A DNA stretch of 64,000 nt from Adiantum capillus-veneris (Eukaryota > Streptophyta > Polypodiopsida > Polypodiales > Pteridaceae). This document shows positions 1-10,647 of this stretch, piece after piece (positions within the stretch are counted from its first letter, which is position 1; the number at the start of each line of letters is the position of its first letter). A model generated the notes under the pieces. That model made no database searches and was not told the origin of the DNA. It saw only the letters and a program-made list of their open reading frames with translations. The translations under genes and the position numbers were made by a program. The stretch spans positions 62,993,872 to 63,057,871 of the forward strand of contig CM043953.1 of the NCBI GenBank assembly GCA_014529385.2, in the 5' to 3' direction.

Positions 1-1147
1 ATGAAGCATGGCATGATAGAAAGCCTTCTATTGAGCACATGCATGTTTTTGGCTCTTTGGCATATGCTTTGGTGCCACAAACACAACGCAGAAAATTGGA
101 TGATAAGGCTGTCAAATGTATTTTTGTTGGTTATAGTGTTGAAAGCAAAGGTTACAGGTTGTATCATCCGCAAATAAACGTATTCTGGTTTCATGCGATG
201 TAGTGTTTGTGGAAGATTCTATTCAGCCCTTGATGTCATGTAGTAGAGAGAGTAATGTAAGCTCAGAGGACATTTATGACACCTTGTTGCCTCTTTTCAA
301 TGGTGGAAATACGAGTGTAATTTCCAATGAGGCAAATGTATAGCCTATGGGGGTTTCTGAAAATGTTACAGATCAGCCTATTACTGATGCAGATGTACAT
401 GATGTACTTGATGAGGAAAGGGCTGAAAATGAGCAGGCTAGAGGTATGCCAAAATGGCTGGTGCACACTTTGTGTGATAGTAAATTGGATGCACCTTTGT
501 CTAGTCGTACTCGTTCAGGCTCTTGCCATGCATCTTATGCATCGGATTGTTATGCTTTGGGTGACGTTGAGGAGCCTCTGTCTTTTGATAAAGCACAGAA
601 TTCAAAAATTGGATGGCTGCCATGCAATCAGAATATGATGCACTTATAGAAAATGACACATGGAATTTATGTGATTTGCCTCCTGGCAAAAAGGCCATTG
701 GTACAAAGTGGGTTTACAAGTTGAAACGCAAACCGGATGGTGAGATTGATCGCCATAAGGCTCAACTTGTTACAAAGGGTTATGCACAGCAAACAGGCAT
801 TGATTATGAAGAGACTTTTGCTCCCACTTGTCGTCTGACTACTGTGCATTTTCTATGTGCATTGGTAGCTCATTTTGGTTGGGATGTACATCAATCAAAC
901 ATTGTTACTGCTTTCTTGAATGGTGACATATTTGAGGAAGTTTATTTAACGCAGCCTCGTGGTTTTGTCATAAAAGGACAAGAGGACAAAGTGTGCAGAT
1001 GTAAGAAGGCTTTGTATGGGTTGAAGCAATCTCCTCGTGCTTGGTATGAGAAATCTGACACTCATTTGGTTAAACGAGGCTTTTGTAACAGTCCAACAGA
1101 AAGCACATTGTATGTAAAGCGTGAGGGTGATGTACTTCTCATTGTGG
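1..1147 (+). mobile_element. Copia-A retrotransposon fragment, sense orientation
   Basis: This is an internal piece of the same Ty1/copia family that is nearly complete at 20204-25430. It begins within the integrase C-terminal region and runs to the middle of the reverse transcriptase, just before the catalytic Tyr-Val-Asp-Asp motif. It enters at the window edge, so its true left end is unknown. At about 1147 the + strand homology stops and the next base begins - strand homology to the same family, so the RT is cut off. No LTR is attached to this arm. Confidence 0.9.
347..1147 (+). pseudogene. Copia-A pol fragment (integrase tail to RT N-half)
   Basis: The translated segment carries a Glu-rich linker after integrase and then the start of the copia reverse transcriptase (RVT_2 type). 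Recognisable pieces are WVYKLKRKPDGEIDRHKA, the DYEETFAP motif, TAFLNGD and ALYGLKQSPRAWYE. The frame changes near 600-615, where the linker and the RT lie in different frames, and a TAG stop precedes 347. Translation past 1147 reads into antisense DNA of the neighbouring arm, so the last 15 or so residues of the open frame are not RT. The metal-binding Asp pair is missing, so no active enzyme can come from it. Confidence 0.85.
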
Positions 1148-3631
1148 TTGTACATTTGCCTCATTGGAGCTTACATTCATATTTCCACCACTGAAAAGAG
1201 GCAACAAAGTGTCATAAATGTCTCGTGAGCTTACATTATTGTCACTAGTACATGACAGCAAGGGCTGAACAGAATCTTCCACAAATGCTATATCCCGTGA
1301 AACTAGAATACGTTTTGTTTGCGGATGATACAACGTGTAACCTTTGCTTTTAGCACTGTAACCAACGAAAATACATTTGACAGCCTTATCATCCAATTTT
1401 CTGTGCTGTGTTTGTGGCACCAAAGCATATGCCAAACAGCCAAAAATACGCATGTGCTCAACAGAAGGCTTTCTATCATGCCATGCTTCATATGGAGTAA
1501 TAGACTGCAAATCTTTCGTAGGACACCTGTTTAGTACATAAGTGGCACACATGATGGCCTCAAGCCAAAAAGAATGCGGCAAGGCTTGACTTTTGACCAT
1601 ACATTGTGCCATTTTCGTAAGTGACCTATTTTTTCTCTCAGCAACACCATTTTGGTGAGGTGTATAAGGCACTGTACATGGGTGTTTTATCCCACGACTA
1701 GCCAGAAATGAATTGAATTCATGAGACATATACTCCCCCCCTTGATCGGAATGGAGGGTGCCCATAGTAGATTTCGAGACATTTTTAGCCATAGCCAGAA
1801 ATTTTTTGAAGCACATAAAAACTTTGGACTTCACTTTAAGCAGAAATATCCATGCATACCTGGAGTAATCATCAATGAAAGTCACGAAGTAAAGGTAATT
1901 GCCCAAGGAGGAGTTTGCATGGGCTCACAAACATCACTATGCACAAGCTGCAATCTGCATGTGGCCCGAACTGAACCATCCTTTGGAAACTTAGAATGCT
2001 GCATCTTACCCAAAATACAACCTTCACAAACATATTTGGCAGGTGCTTCAAGAGGCGGCAAAGAAGCAACCATATCAGATTTCTGCAAACGCAGCAAACT
2101 GGCAAAATTCAGATGACCAAAACGTGTATGCCAAAGTTTTGCATCTGAAATAGCGCTTGAATCTGCAACTGCATTTGCAAAATTTTGTCCACACTTGTCA
2201 TACAAAGTGAGCTTATACAGCCCACGGCACAAAAGCCCAGATGCAACAATTTCATCACCAAAACTGAGATCATGAACTGTACATCTGTCATCCACAAATT
2301 TGACTACTAGTCCAAGTCTAGCAAGTGCAGATACAAACAAAAGATTCTTCTTGATCCCAGGTACATAAAGTGCATCAACAAGTGTGAAAGAACTGCCATT
2401 AGTAGCAGTAAGCACAATCTTTCCAATTCCCTGAACCGGATAAGAGGCATTGTTGGCACAAGGGACAGTCTCGAGGGAGTGAACAATTCATGATGTGAGA
2501 TAATGTGCTTTATAACACCACTGTCAAAATACCACACATGTGAATGTGCAGCAACTGACATGCATGCATCATGGACAACAGGATTGCAAGTGCACTCTCC
2601 ACTAAAAGCCCATTCTGCATCAACATCAGCATTACAGTCTCCTTTTACAGAAGACTCAACGATGGCTACATTGTAGTGGAACCAGCATTTGCAATGGAAC
2701 CACCCTCTTTCTTCTTAGCCTCTTTGGCCTTTAACTTAGGACATTGCTTGATCAAGTGATCGTTAGCTTTACAATAATGGCAACGCATCTTCTTTTTGCC
2801 CTTATCACCAGATTTGCCAGACGATGTGCTGCCAGCAGAAGCATTAAGAACAGAAGTTTTGCCCCTCGCAGAAGAACCATAAGAAGTGGCTGCATTGCTG
2901 TTACAACCCTTTCTTTGAGAAGCAATAAAAGCCTGTTCAACTGCACGCTGTCTGGTCCCGTTTTTTCTTGAAAGCGACTCTTGCAACAGCAATGTGCATA
3001 ATGCATCAAACTTGACAACTTCAGGATTTCCTTGGGTCATCAGTCTTGAAGTACTAGCAAAAGTTTGGTAAGAATCTGGTAAGGCATCAAGAACAGTCTG
3101 CACAAGGGAACTGTCTGAAATGACTTCACCTACAGAAATAAGTTGCTCATTGATATCCTTGACTCTAGCAAGAAAAGTGTCCATATCATCTTCCTCATGC
3201 ATAATCTTCGACTCCAGCTCTTTACGCAAATAAGCAATTTTAGCCTCATTGCGACTTGCATAAAGACCAGCCAAAATATCCCAAGCCTGTTTTGTAGATT
3301 TTGGTGAACGGATGTGAGGAACAATGGTGCGCTTGACAGACAATGCAATCAATGCATGAGCCTGCGCATCCTTTACATCCCAACGAGCTTGTTCTGCTGT
3401 AGTAGGCAAAACAACTCTAACAGCAGCAATCCTTGCAGCAAGACCTCCAACATCCTCAACATCGCCTCCATCCTCAGAACCAGGACGTACATCAATGCCC
3501 TGCACAATATTCCAGACGCCCTTTGACACAAGAACGTGTTGCATCATATAAGCCCAAGTAGGGTAATTATCCCCATCCAACCTGTTCTTAGGAGCAAACA
3601 TCTTGAAGACATGTGTGTTGTTGTTAGCCAT
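1148..3631 (-). pseudogene. Copia-A gag-protease-integrase, frameshifted
   Basis: Gag starts at Met 3631 (MANNNTHVFKMFAPKNRLDG) and holds the copia gag domain and a CCHC zinc knuckle (CHYCKANDHLIKQC). The reading frame breaks in the protease region: small deletions around 2470 remove bases present in the sister copy, and the protease motif reads FDSGVIKH instead of FDSGATKH. GAG_pre-integrase follows (about 2415-1900). A one-base deletion near 1905, relative to the sister copy at about 23066, shifts the frame just before the integrase core. The core (1906-1148) still shows the DDE catalytic surroundings: FIDDYSR, LHSDQGGEY and HQNGVAERKN. The protein would normally copy and integrate element RNA in cytoplasmic particles; this copy cannot. 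Confidence 0.88.
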
Positions 3632-3941
3632 GGTAAATGTTGCACTTGATGGGAAAATTGATGGAAAATAGGAGAAACAGAGCGGGAAAAACACGTGATA
3701 TATAGCACAAATTGTAGAAGACTGTAAGGCACATGTTATGCAAAAAACGGCACTGATAAAATTTTTGCACAAAATGACGAAATTACCTGTGCAGACTTGC
3801 CTGTAGTGGAAATAGAGGCCGAAATGATCCCGAATCCAAAATCTGAGCAAACCTGCGAACGCTCACCAAACCTCACTGTAATTGGAGAAAGTGAGCAGGT
3901 GTGTGCTGGAACAGCTGGCGACTAAGCCCGGGAGGACGTAA

Positions 3942-3956
3942 CCTGCTTTGATACCA
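3942..3956 (-). promoter_or_regulatory. Primer binding site, initiator tRNA-Met type
   Basis: On the - strand TGGTATCAAAGCAGG starts two bases after the end of the LTR. The first 12 bases match the usual plant copia PBS (TGGTATCAGAGC) with one change. Position and sequence together mark the start of minus-strand DNA synthesis. Confidence 0.85.
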
Positions 3957-3958
3957 AT

Positions 3959-4169
3959 TGTTGGAATTAGGGTTGCAAAGAAAAACACACAGCTTGGAGA
4001 AGACGAAGGAAGCTCAAGGCACACAATAGAGAGTGTGTTACTTGGTGTGCAATGGAGAGATAGATAGCCCTAGAGTGATGGGCATATATACAATGCACGA
4101 GGGAAAAAAACCTCCTAAAGGGGGTCCTAGTGTGTTCACACACATCACTACCACATGTATATGGTAACA
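3959..4169 (-). repeat. Copia-A 5' LTR (211 bp)
   Basis: The LTR starts TGTTACCATATACATGTGG and ends CCTAATTCCAACA on the - strand, with TG...CA ends. It aligns with the LTR pair at 20204-20430 and 25206-25430 and with the + strand LTR at 61839-62059. A TATA-like stretch (TTGTATATATGCCC) lies in its middle. Confidence 0.92.
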
Positions 4170-5650
4170 CCCACATCCCGTAAACTTTTGGTGACTTTAG
4201 CTCGTTACCAATAAACATTAAAGAATATTGACTCCCTTTTACTGGCATCCAAAACATCACTGACATAAGCATCATTAGAAATAGCATCCAAACCCAACCA
4301 TAATTGGCATATTGCCCAAGAAAATGAAGAAACATGTACACCTTTTTTAGTACCCATGGTGATTTAGCATCATCATCCCCTCTAGCTTCATAGTCATCAC
4401 AAGTCTCTGAACAATCTGTACCTGTAGTATTGGAGACATTTATGCTTAGGATTGCAGCTTGATCATGGAAAACAACTGTAGCATGTAAACCTTCATCCAT
4501 AGCACCCTTAGAAAATCCACCCTTCAAGGCCTCAACACTTATCAAAAGTGTAGGAGTTGCCTCCTCATGCAACCCATTCATAAGTATAGAAGCAAATTTT
4601 TTTTCCTAGATAACCTATTCACAATTAGCATGATCTAGACAATCATCATACTCGTCAATGCCATCCTCTGCTTCCTAATCTGCATTCGTGCTACTTAATA
4701 ATCCATCATAACATTGCAAAGGCTCATGTAGCACTCCCTCTAAATAGGTACTCTCATAAAAAAGCCACTCTAACTATTCAATCCATAGGCTTTACAACCA
4801 AATAAGAAAGCATCAATAATTTCATCTTGATCTTGTCTAGAATCATCAACACCCATCAGCATGTCTTTAGCAATAATCGACGGCTCTTTCAAATCTTCAA
4901 ACACATCATATGACACTTGTGGACTAACCGGCACTTCGTCAAGCACTACAGATTATATGGCATACATATGTTTTTATCCAAACAATCATCTTCGATCAAC
5001 TTGTTGCTCATAGATCCATACGAACAATGCAAAGTTCAAACCAACATCGCTCTAAACAAGCACTTTTTTGATGAGAAGTATCAAATTTAGGCAGCTCGTG
5101 TGAATCACCACCAGAGAAAAAACTATCAGAAATGTCATCTTGCTCCTGTATTTCAACCGTGGTACCTATATCCCAGCGCTTTGGAACAAGTGCATGATCC
5201 ATCATAGGCATACATACATCATGCATCATGAAGCTAGTACTTAGACCATCATCTCCTTCACTAGTATCAAACAAGTAACAAGATTATACACACTAAGCTC
5301 ACCCACTCAATCTCTTGTAGATGGTAGCCATGCTTGTTAATATCCCCTCATGGCTGTGTGAACTGCATAACATCCCCCCTAGCATCATATGAAGAATCGT
5401 GAGAAATCAATTTACCCGCTTTAGCATAGACAACTTCCACTATGTTGGCATCATCTTGTAGATCCTCGATATTTTGTACATCTGCTTCATCCTGAGCTTT
5501 AGCCACTTCATCGTTTTGATCCCCTAGATTCTTTTCCTCATGTATAGCATGTATAGTCTTTTTGCAAAGTTCACCCTGTGTATCTTGAGACTGTATAGCC
5601 TCACCCTCAAAGATTCCTACTTCATGTAAGGCATCTGCAAAACCCAACTT
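4170..5650 (-). other. Decayed acidic coding-like region of unknown origin
   Basis: Three - strand open stretches (5647-5348, 5274-5008, 4581-4200) follow each other with short gaps. All are rich in Asp and Glu, and the last ends in a hydrophobic, Trp/Met-rich segment (around 4380-4240, e.g. LHFLGQYANYGWVWMLF) that could be membrane-associated. The similar composition and order suggest one gene broken by stops and shifts. I do not recognise a family. It directly adjoins the copia-A LTR, so it may be the sequence into which that element inserted, or part of another element's accessory ORF. Confidence 0.35.
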
Positions 5651-5737
5651 TTATACACAACTTAAGCTATATCTTCATCATTAGCCTATAAAGGAGGCTG
5701 TGCAGGTTCAGAGGGGGTGGATCTTGTGTGGTTTCGT

Positions 5738-6270
5738 TTCCATGATGAGAAAAAAAGCAAAGGATGCTGGTTAAGCCTCTATGAAGACTAAATGTTTATT
5801 GAGCAGTGAGTAGGGCTTGATAATAGGTAATGGTTGATGCTAAATGTATGCTAGATGCGGCTTTAAGGGGCAAAAAACTATGCTTTGATGCTAAAAGTGA
5901 GTATGTTTGAAGTCAGCACAAAGAGGAGTTTATGGACTAGAACTGTAGTACTCAAAAATATCTACATGCCTGTCTTTATGGCTCGTCAATTGGAGCTACG
6001 GCGAGGAAGTTATGATAGTTTGAAGTTGAGAAATTTGCAGATCTGTACCGGAATGGGCAACTACAAATGAGGGATCAAGGACAAAGTAAGTGCATGGGCC
6101 TGAAGAACTCATCTTGTGGAGAACGTCGGTCTTTTCGGATTGGCAATCGGAGCTCTGGTTGCCAAGATATTGCTAGTTGAAGTTTCATTGGGGGCGAGTT
6201 CTCTGACAAGTTGGTTGCCTTGGTCAGTGTGTCATCTGAGAGTTTTTGCAGCCTTGCTAGGGTTTGTAAG
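5738..6270 (+). repeat. Dispersed repeat, member 1 of an inverted pair
   Basis: This stretch matches the reverse complement of about 50090-50645 over its whole length. Shared blocks include TGTTTATTGAGCA, ATGCTAAATGTATG, ATGCTAAAAGTGAGTA and AGTTTCATTGGGGG. It has no convincing ORF. An LTR-like 3' end (CA followed by a polypurine tract on the - strand) lies further right at 7099, so this may be part of a long LTR; that link is inferred. Confidence 0.7.
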
Positions 6271-6716
6271 TTCAGTGTGCGGAATTTGAAGGCCTTAGGG
6301 ATTTACGGCTCATCAACCAGAGCCCGGGATGGTGAAATATTGAAGCTCAAAGTTGGCGGCGGTTGCTAGCCGGATGGGGCTAGATGGATTTTTCTAATTT
6401 TGATGGAGAGGATAGGAGGGCCCAACAAAGTCAAGAAGTGGCAAGCTCCATACCGTCTGAATCCGGATAGCAAAGCTTTATTGAGATGTGTGCTTTTATC
6501 GCACCACTCGGAGGATGGGAACTTGTAAACACTATGTGCGAGCCACGAATGGCTGCAAGCACACAACTAGACTATCCTAGTAAGCTCAAAGAGGCAATGG
6601 TGTGTCACTCACCGCTCAATGCTCTCCGTCGTGAAGGATCCCGTGCCGTGAAGAAGAGGGAGTCGCCGCCGCCGTGCTCAACCGCCTTGCGCCGCCGATG
6701 CCGCCGCAATGCTCGA

Positions 6717-6717
<1 letters not shown>
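6271..6717. other. No gene recognised; GC-richer segment before CA repeat
   Basis: I see no coding homology here. Short open frames run into the CA microsatellite and have no codon structure outside it. Confidence 0.5.

Positions 6718-6800
<83 letters not shown>
6718..6800. repeat. (CA)n microsatellite
   Basis: About 41 uninterrupted CA dinucleotides, followed by interrupted CA-rich sequence. The long polyhistidine/threonine and polycysteine/valine frames on both strands are artefacts of this repeat. Confidence 0.98.
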
Positions 6801-6807
<7 letters not shown>

Positions 6808-7099
6808 AGCACACGATGGAGAAGAAGGTAGAGGTAGAGCAAGAGCACTTCTTTAGCATGCACCTCAAAGAATGATAATTTTAGGTCAAAATAGACCTTT
6901 TATATGACTCTGACCCATTCACACATGGACACCCACAGTGGCCGATCATTGCAAAAATAATGTAAAAATGAGATAAGTGGTGCGCCTCTCATTGTTGATC
7001 ACCTACGCACCTATAGGATCGACAAGCCCGGTCCATGACTCAAATAAAGTGATAAGGCGTCCGTCAAATAGGTGATAGGGTGTCCGTAAGTGGTTAACA

Positions 7100-7113
7100 T
7101 GCCCCCCTTCCTG
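7100..7113 (-). promoter_or_regulatory. Polypurine tract next to an LTR end
   Basis: The - strand reads CAGGAAGGGGGGCA directly before TGTTAACCAC, which has the form of a PPT followed by the TG of a 3' LTR. The LTR would extend leftward from 7099; its other end was not found. The short open frame just upstream on the - strand (to about 7205, preceded by TTTTGCAG) ends in this tract, as the end of a gypsy pol often does. Confidence 0.5.
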
Positions 7114-7339
7114 ATGTAGATTCCATCCTTGGAAGTTGGTGAAGCGAAGCTCGTTCATTGAGGTGGAAGAGAATCTGAGATTGAATGTCTTTAGCTTTCT
7201 TCAAACACTGCAAAATCAACAAAAAATGGTATAGTAATTGCATTCTCATAGAACATATATAATTAAAAAGCATATGTAGTGAATAGACACACAGATTGAT
7301 TGGTAATAGAATATTAAACAATTTTCCAATAGTAAGCAT

Positions 7340-8480
7340 TAAATTGTAATATAATCAAACGCATAAGCACTTGTAAAGGTAAAAAATTAAATAAGTCTAG
7401 GGTCTCTAATTTAACGGTCGAGAGGCACTAGAGGTCAACTATTAATACCATGGGCAAGCTTTTCAATTCTTTCTGGTCAACTAAGTTGTTTAATAGCGAG
7501 AGAAAAGTATTTCATATCCGAGGGCTGACTAGAGGCTATACCTAAAAGACCTTCTAGTTAAGCTACGGTAAAACAAATTGCATATGAAATCATCGTCTAA
7601 ATTATTCCCTTTGTTTGAAAAGTGTTTTCCACATTCATTCAATTTTGATCCGTGTGCTTATTTTGTATGCCTTGGGATTTTTACTTTTCAAGGAAAAGAG
7701 CCCACACTGGGAACCTCTAGGGCTCTAGTACCATAGGCAATACATGTGAGTGAAGTACCAAATCAAACTGTGATTTCTCTTCCAGCTTAATATTTTACAT
7801 TTTTGGCACTTTTGTTTTTTTTGTTTGTTTTTTTTTCACAGCATTTCAATTTTAAACTTTGGGGGGTCATATTGACACAATTACCCTCCCCAGGATCATC
7901 ACAATAGTAAACTCCCTTTATAATACTTAAACTAAATGTCAAGAGAGATTAAGCCCACTAGAAAGCACTAGTACATTGCACACAATGCTTCATAGTATCG
8001 GATCAAGAACCTAAAGGAACCATTGACAATTAGGAAGGCATTTTCCATGGTATTAAGAGAAGATCTCTAATGTCTATCTTGGTCAAACTATCTTAGTCAG
8101 ACTTCTTGATTCATAAACCTAGACAAGGGACTATGACATAAAATTATATTGAATCTAATGTTTAATACTAAGCAAATGTGCTAAATATTGTGCTACGAAT
8201 CACAGTTAAAGCAGACAAACATGGATGCTACAAAAACAAGAGGCAATGATAATGGTTAAGAAACACCTATTCGTGTTGATGATCGCTCTCGAGTCGAAGA
8301 GTGAACTAGACAAAGATTGCATGAAGTTCAAAATCCCAACTACAACGCATTCTTGTACACACTAGAAAACACAAGGACTACCTCTAGGAGGCACATCAGT
8401 GGGAAGAGGCACCAACCTTTATTGAACACAATCAAAACAACATAAAGAATGCTAACCAATTATTTGCACCCCCCTAGAGG
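7340..8480. other. No gene recognised (AT-rich spacer)
   Basis: About 1.1 kb without a credible ORF or repeat homology on either strand. It may be the internal or leader region of the decayed element whose LTR ends at 7099, but nothing in the sequence proves this. Confidence 0.4.
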
Positions 8481-8481
8481 G

Positions 8482-8919
8482 TCAAGGGAACAGGATATTG
8501 AATAGATGGTTGGGTAGACCTAAGTCTGAATCCCTATCCTCGTTATTGTCGAGAAAAATAAAGTCATCATTCGTGAGACCATACGTGCCATCTGTGTAAT
8601 CATGTAAATCTTCCTCATCATTAGATGCACATATGTTCACTAATAATGTCACTACGGGTTTATAGTCATCTTGGTCAAAAGGGTAAGCTTGTGCAATCGG
8701 AGAGACGTTCTCTACTAAGTAGGGGTCAATCATGGTTAAGAGACATATCAACCATTCTAATTCCTCAAAATTATTCTCACACGCTAGTGTATCTACCAAA
8801 TCCCATTTACAGGCAAGCACCAAGTAGACTATGTAAAACACTTGTGAAAAGTAAAGAGGGTACCTCTCACCCAAGGTAGGAGTGGATGGCTCTAGTATAC
8901 TAGCCATATCTGTACACAC
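8482..8919 (-). CDS. Hypothetical 145-residue acidic ORF
   Basis: This is an open frame of 145 codons with an acidic C-terminal half (runs of Asp, Glu and Asn) and a moderately hydrophobic N-terminal third. I do not recognise a domain. It ends about 270 bp before an LTR-like 3' end at 9189, so it could lie inside an LTR or be the tail of another insertion. It has no detectable partner genes. It may equally be chance open sequence. Confidence 0.22.
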   Translation of the reverse strand: MCTDMASILEPSTPTLGERYPLYFSQVFYIVYLVLACKWDLVDTLACENNFEELEWLICLLTMIDPYLVENVSPIAQAYPFDQDDYKPVVTLLVNICASNDEEDLHDYTDGTYGLTNDDFIFLDNNEDRDSDLGLPNHLFNILFP

Positions 8920-9189
8920 AGATAGATTTTGGTTGGTGTGAAAATATTATAAGGGTCATGTTAAAAGGTCATGTCCTTGTGCATAATGTGTTATTATGAT
9001 TTTTGAGTCATGTACTATAATTTGTAGGTTTCAAGATTTTTGTTTGGTGTCTCTTACTCTTTTACTTTTTTATGTTTGTTTTTTTCTTGAGTATAGGGTT
9101 ATATATATACATTCCCTAAGATTGGGAGATTGAGAGGTCAGGGAGGAAGGTTAAGAGGGGAGCAAGTGAATGATGGATGTCAGCAAACA

Positions 9190-9206
9190 CTCCCCCCTTC
9201 CTTGAG
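9190..9206 (-). promoter_or_regulatory. Polypurine tract next to a second LTR end
   Basis: The - strand reads CTCAAGGAAGGGGGGAG directly before TGTTTGCTGACATCC. This is the PPT-plus-TG layout of a gypsy 3' LTR, with the LTR running leftward from 9189. It is a different LTR sequence from the one ending at 7099. Confidence 0.5.
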
Positions 9207-10184
9207 TAGATCATATCTTTTGGAACGATGTCGTCACCTTTTGAAACCAATTATTCCAAGTTTTTATGGGTGAATACTTTGACCAATACCCTAGGCATTT
9301 CATCTAGTTGAAGGGTGGTAATGTACTCTCCCATGATTTTACTTGAAACATTGTTTTAGGTGATGAATTTACAAAGGGAGGTGTTATTCTTTCCTTGTTC
9401 TTTTGTACGTTTTTGGTGGTAGGTGGAAGTTGTGAATAAGTTTATGTTTTTGTAGAAGAGCTACATGAAGAACAAGAAGCTTCATTTGTTTTTTCTATGT
9501 TTGAGCCGAGCGAAACAAGTCGTTCTCGCTTGGGTACCAAACTAGCTCTAGATCAGGTGTATAGTGTTCTGTTATATTTCCTTTTCCATGATATTCAATA
9601 GGATTTATTGTTACAAGATTTGACTCACATGGGTCTATAGGTGACATGTAAGAACACAATTTACGTTTAGGCACCCACGTTTGATCATTCCCTTCATAGT
9701 AGCTTTGGGCTTCCAATAGTCGTTTAGGAATCCAACGCAATGTTTTCTTATATTTCTTGGAGCGAGTGGCGCATCTCTTACAAGGCTTCTATTTTTTAGT
9801 GTCAGAAATGGTTGCTAAAGAAGCTTTAAGGACCCATTTGTATGTTTTCTTTGTTATATTACGATGAGTCTTATGTGTCTCATGCTTTGTTTCAGCTACA
9901 AAAGTTGAAGCTCTAGAGGGTTGGGCTATAGGTACAAATGGTTCAACCTCTTGGACATGCAATGTTTTGGGTTGTATTTCCTCAGCCAGAGCTTTGCAAA
10001 GCAGATGAGATGTGGTGTGCCTTGCGAGGCTTACTCCTAGTCGGTGCAAAAAGGCGACCTTGTTTTTATTGAAGGGAAACTGTCGACTAGGGGTTGTCAC
10101 GGCACTGTGACAACCCTCTTGGGGGGCGGGGGGGGGGGCAATTACACAAGTGCAAGCTAAGTCAAGCCGGGAATAGAAGTGCAC
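9207..10184 (-). pseudogene. Decayed retroelement ORF with repeated W-x-x-K motifs
   Basis: Two - strand open stretches (10184-9789 and 9740-9495) are nearly contiguous and end upstream of the PPT at 9206. They contain three short Trp-hydrophobic-Pro/Leu-Lys motifs (YKWVLK, RWIPK, TWVPK) spaced through a basic linker. Very similar motifs (IWVPK, PWRVK, QWRVK) occur after the second protease domain of the giant element at 29204-29760. Its place before a PPT and LTR suggests the 3' coding end of a gypsy element. Function is unknown; a nucleic-acid-binding linker is a guess. Stops and frame changes make it non-functional. Confidence 0.4.
10091..10116. repeat. Perfect 10-bp stem hairpin
   Basis: GGGTTGTCAC and GTGACAACCC flank a six-base loop. 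A second inverted pair (CCTAGTCG at 10036-10043 and CGACTAGG at 10084-10091) overlaps its left side. A related GTCAC...GTGAC hairpin occurs at 49116-49133 with the loop reversed. Confidence 0.7.
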
Positions 10185-10189
10185 GCTAA

Positions 10190-10647
10190 TACATGCAATC
10201 TAAAGCAAAAAAAGAAAGGAGAGTTCAAAAATAGAGAGGAAGAGGGGACTCACATGCCCAGGAAGGCAAATTTTTGGCGATCACAGTGTGAGTTTCGGAG
10301 CAAGAAGAGCAAGGGAAGAAGCAAGAGAAAGAGGAGGGCCCTCTTGATTGGGGAGCTCTCTTGGAAAGCGAGGAGAGTGTTTTATTGCAGGCTATATTAA
10401 TTTGGCTTAGCTTTTGTAAGGGAGCTTAAACACCTTAATCTATAATTAATTGAGTTAACGACATCATTAACAGTATCGCCTTGGCAATCATGCGTCGATT
10501 TTTGATCGTGTTATCAAATTCAGTTATTCTTCAAAGAGGTTTTCAGTCAATTGTGCGGTGTGGTGCATCTTTTCCCTCTCTCTCTCCCCTTAGCTAGCAG
10601 CCCGACACTGACCCAGCTCGCCTTTCAACCCCTTATCCCCTGACAAC
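10190..10647. other. Purine-rich sequence, no gene recognised
   Basis: An A/G-rich stretch (10195-10400) is followed by TC-rich sequence ending in CTTAG near 10592, before the degenerate + strand frame at 10648. I see no RNA or coding feature. Confidence 0.4.

Larger units (their letters stand above)
1148..4169 (-). mobile_element. Copia-A retrotransposon, 5' portion, antisense orientation
   Basis: On the - strand this holds the 5' LTR (4169 to 3959), PBS, gag, protease and integrase of a copia-A element and ends at 1148 after the integrase C-terminal linker. RT, RNase H and the 3' LTR are absent. Instead it is fused head-on to the sense arm (1-1147). The family match to 20204-25430 is obvious base by base, but there are several frameshifts and small deletions, so this copy is older. 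Because the 3' LTR is gone, no target site duplication can be tested. Confidence 0.9.

Noticed and set aside
6486-6875. Long open frames on both strands with poly-His/Thr or poly-Cys/Val
   Set aside because: They are produced by the (CA)n microsatellite; no coding signal outside it.
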